This document shows positions 5,805-6,296 of a stretch of DNA of 6,296 bases, piece by piece. How positions within the stretch are numbered: position 1 is the first letter of the stretch; every line of letters starts with the position of its first letter. A program made the translations under genes and the position numbers. The stretch comes from an uncultured Lachnospiraceae bacterium (GTDB lineage Bacteria; Bacillota; Clostridia; Lachnospirales; Lachnospiraceae), in NCBI GenBank assembly GCA_934338765.1, contig CAKRHL010000128.1, positions 1-6,296 on the forward strand, read 5' to 3'. The notes beneath the pieces were generated by a model. The model saw only the letters and a list, made by a program, of their open reading frames with translations, did no database searches and had not been told where the DNA came from.

Positions 5805-6296
5805 CTACTTATTTTGTGGGACAAAATCCGGATTTACGTCCCCATCTTTTAAGGAATCATCTGTCAAAAACTTTATAAATGCAGCTGCTTCCTCCTGCTT
5901 TCTGGAGGAATTGGATACTCCCAGCACGGCTGATCTGCTTTTGCCCCCCAGAGCCTTATACTTCTTGCAGTCTGAAACATCAATACCAAAGTTGTACTTT
6001 GTCTCGTCAATCTCCTTCTCTCCACGGATATTCTCTCCGTCAATGATCGGACAGTATACCCTCTTATCCTGTGGCCAGTCCTTAAATGCTGCCACCGTAT
6101 CCGAGCTGTCGGGTTCGAAAAAATATCCGGCAGAAGCATAGCCCGTGAAGCCCTCCTTAGGTGCGATCACGATGTCGCAGGTCCCGGCATAGATATAACT
6201 CTGCAGCTGCTCACTTAAAGTACCGTTTTTTGAGTTAAACTCTGTATTGATCGTCACGATCTCATGCTTGTTATCAAGTCCCAGATAGGTACCCAC
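5805..6296 (-). CDS. C-terminal part of a probable extracellular solute-binding-type protein (5' end missing)
   Basis: An open frame of 163 residues ends in TAG at 5805 and runs off the right edge. The first codon in view is GTG, probably an internal Val rather than a start. The fold resembles the C-terminal part of bacterial extracellular solute-binding proteins. It has an early segment SEQLQSYIYAGTCDIVIAP (residues about 28-46), a GYFFEP turn, and near the end SRKQEEAAAFIKFLTDD (about 131-147), which looks like the 'pack several residues, then helix EAA-FI-FL' element common in ABC substrate-binding proteins. The ligand cannot be inferred and the signal or lipoprotein region is outside the window. 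No clear terminator follows within the 85 bases before the amt promoter, so some transcription may run into the amt leader. It could also be an uncharacterised secreted protein with the same fold. Confidence 0.6.
   Translation of the reverse strand: MGTYLGLDNKHEIVTINTEFNSKNGTLSEQLQSYIYAGTCDIVIAPKEGFTGYASAGYFFEPDSSDTVAAFKDWPQDKRVYCPIIDGENIRGEKEIDETKYNFGIDVSDCKKYKALGGKSRSAVLGVSNSSRKQEEAAAFIKFLTDDSLKDGDVNPDFVPQNK

Noticed and set aside
1..6296. CRISPR arrays, insertion sequences, tRNA or rRNA genes
   Set aside because: No regularly spaced repeats, transposase-like frames, terminal inverted repeats or recognisable RNA gene sequences were seen.

Overview
The window looks like a stretch of a Gram-positive Clostridia genome, most likely Lachnospiraceae. 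The inference rests on AGGAGG-type ribosome binding sites, an OmpR/HisKA two-component pair with a very large extracytoplasmic sensor region, an Amt transporter carrying a fused PII domain, sigma-A type promoter hexamers and moderate GC. It cannot be assigned to a genus from sequence alone. Every gene I can support lies on the minus strand, so transcription runs from the right edge to the left edge.

Right to left: (1) 6296-5805 is the C-terminal 163 residues of a probable extracellular solute-binding-type protein, cut by the window edge. (2) 5804-5569 is a 236-base intergenic region and the most interesting part of the window. It holds an exact TTGACA/TATAAT promoter, and only a few bases after the predicted transcript start comes a long hairpin with a U-rich tail that looks like an intrinsic terminator. 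A competing upstream hairpin, a second inverted repeat, a 12-base palindrome and a strong ribosome binding site follow. I read this as a possible transcription-attenuation leader for the ammonium transporter. (3) 5568-3808 encodes a 586-residue Amt/Mep/Rh-family ammonium transporter whose C-terminus is fused through a linker to a complete PII (GlnB/GlnK-type) domain. The T-loop tyrosine that is uridylylated in enterobacterial PII is Leu520 here. (4) 3710-3671 is a strong intrinsic terminator closing the amt unit. (5) 3650-3596 is the control region of the next unit, with three TTAAG boxes spaced 22 and 11 bases apart next to a possible -10 element. (6) 3545-2853 is an OmpR-family response regulator. 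(7) 2828-1 is its partner sensor histidine kinase, 942 residues in the window, with one N-terminal membrane anchor, about 520 extracytoplasmic residues, five more membrane segments, a HAMP-like linker and HisKA. Its ATPase domain is lost at the left edge.

How it may work together: the Amt-PII fusion would couple ammonium uptake to the nucleotide and 2-oxoglutarate state within one polypeptide. Its leader suggests that expression may be set by terminator read-through. The two-component operon has its own control region and is insulated by the amt terminator, so there is no sequence evidence that it controls amt. Its signal is unknown.
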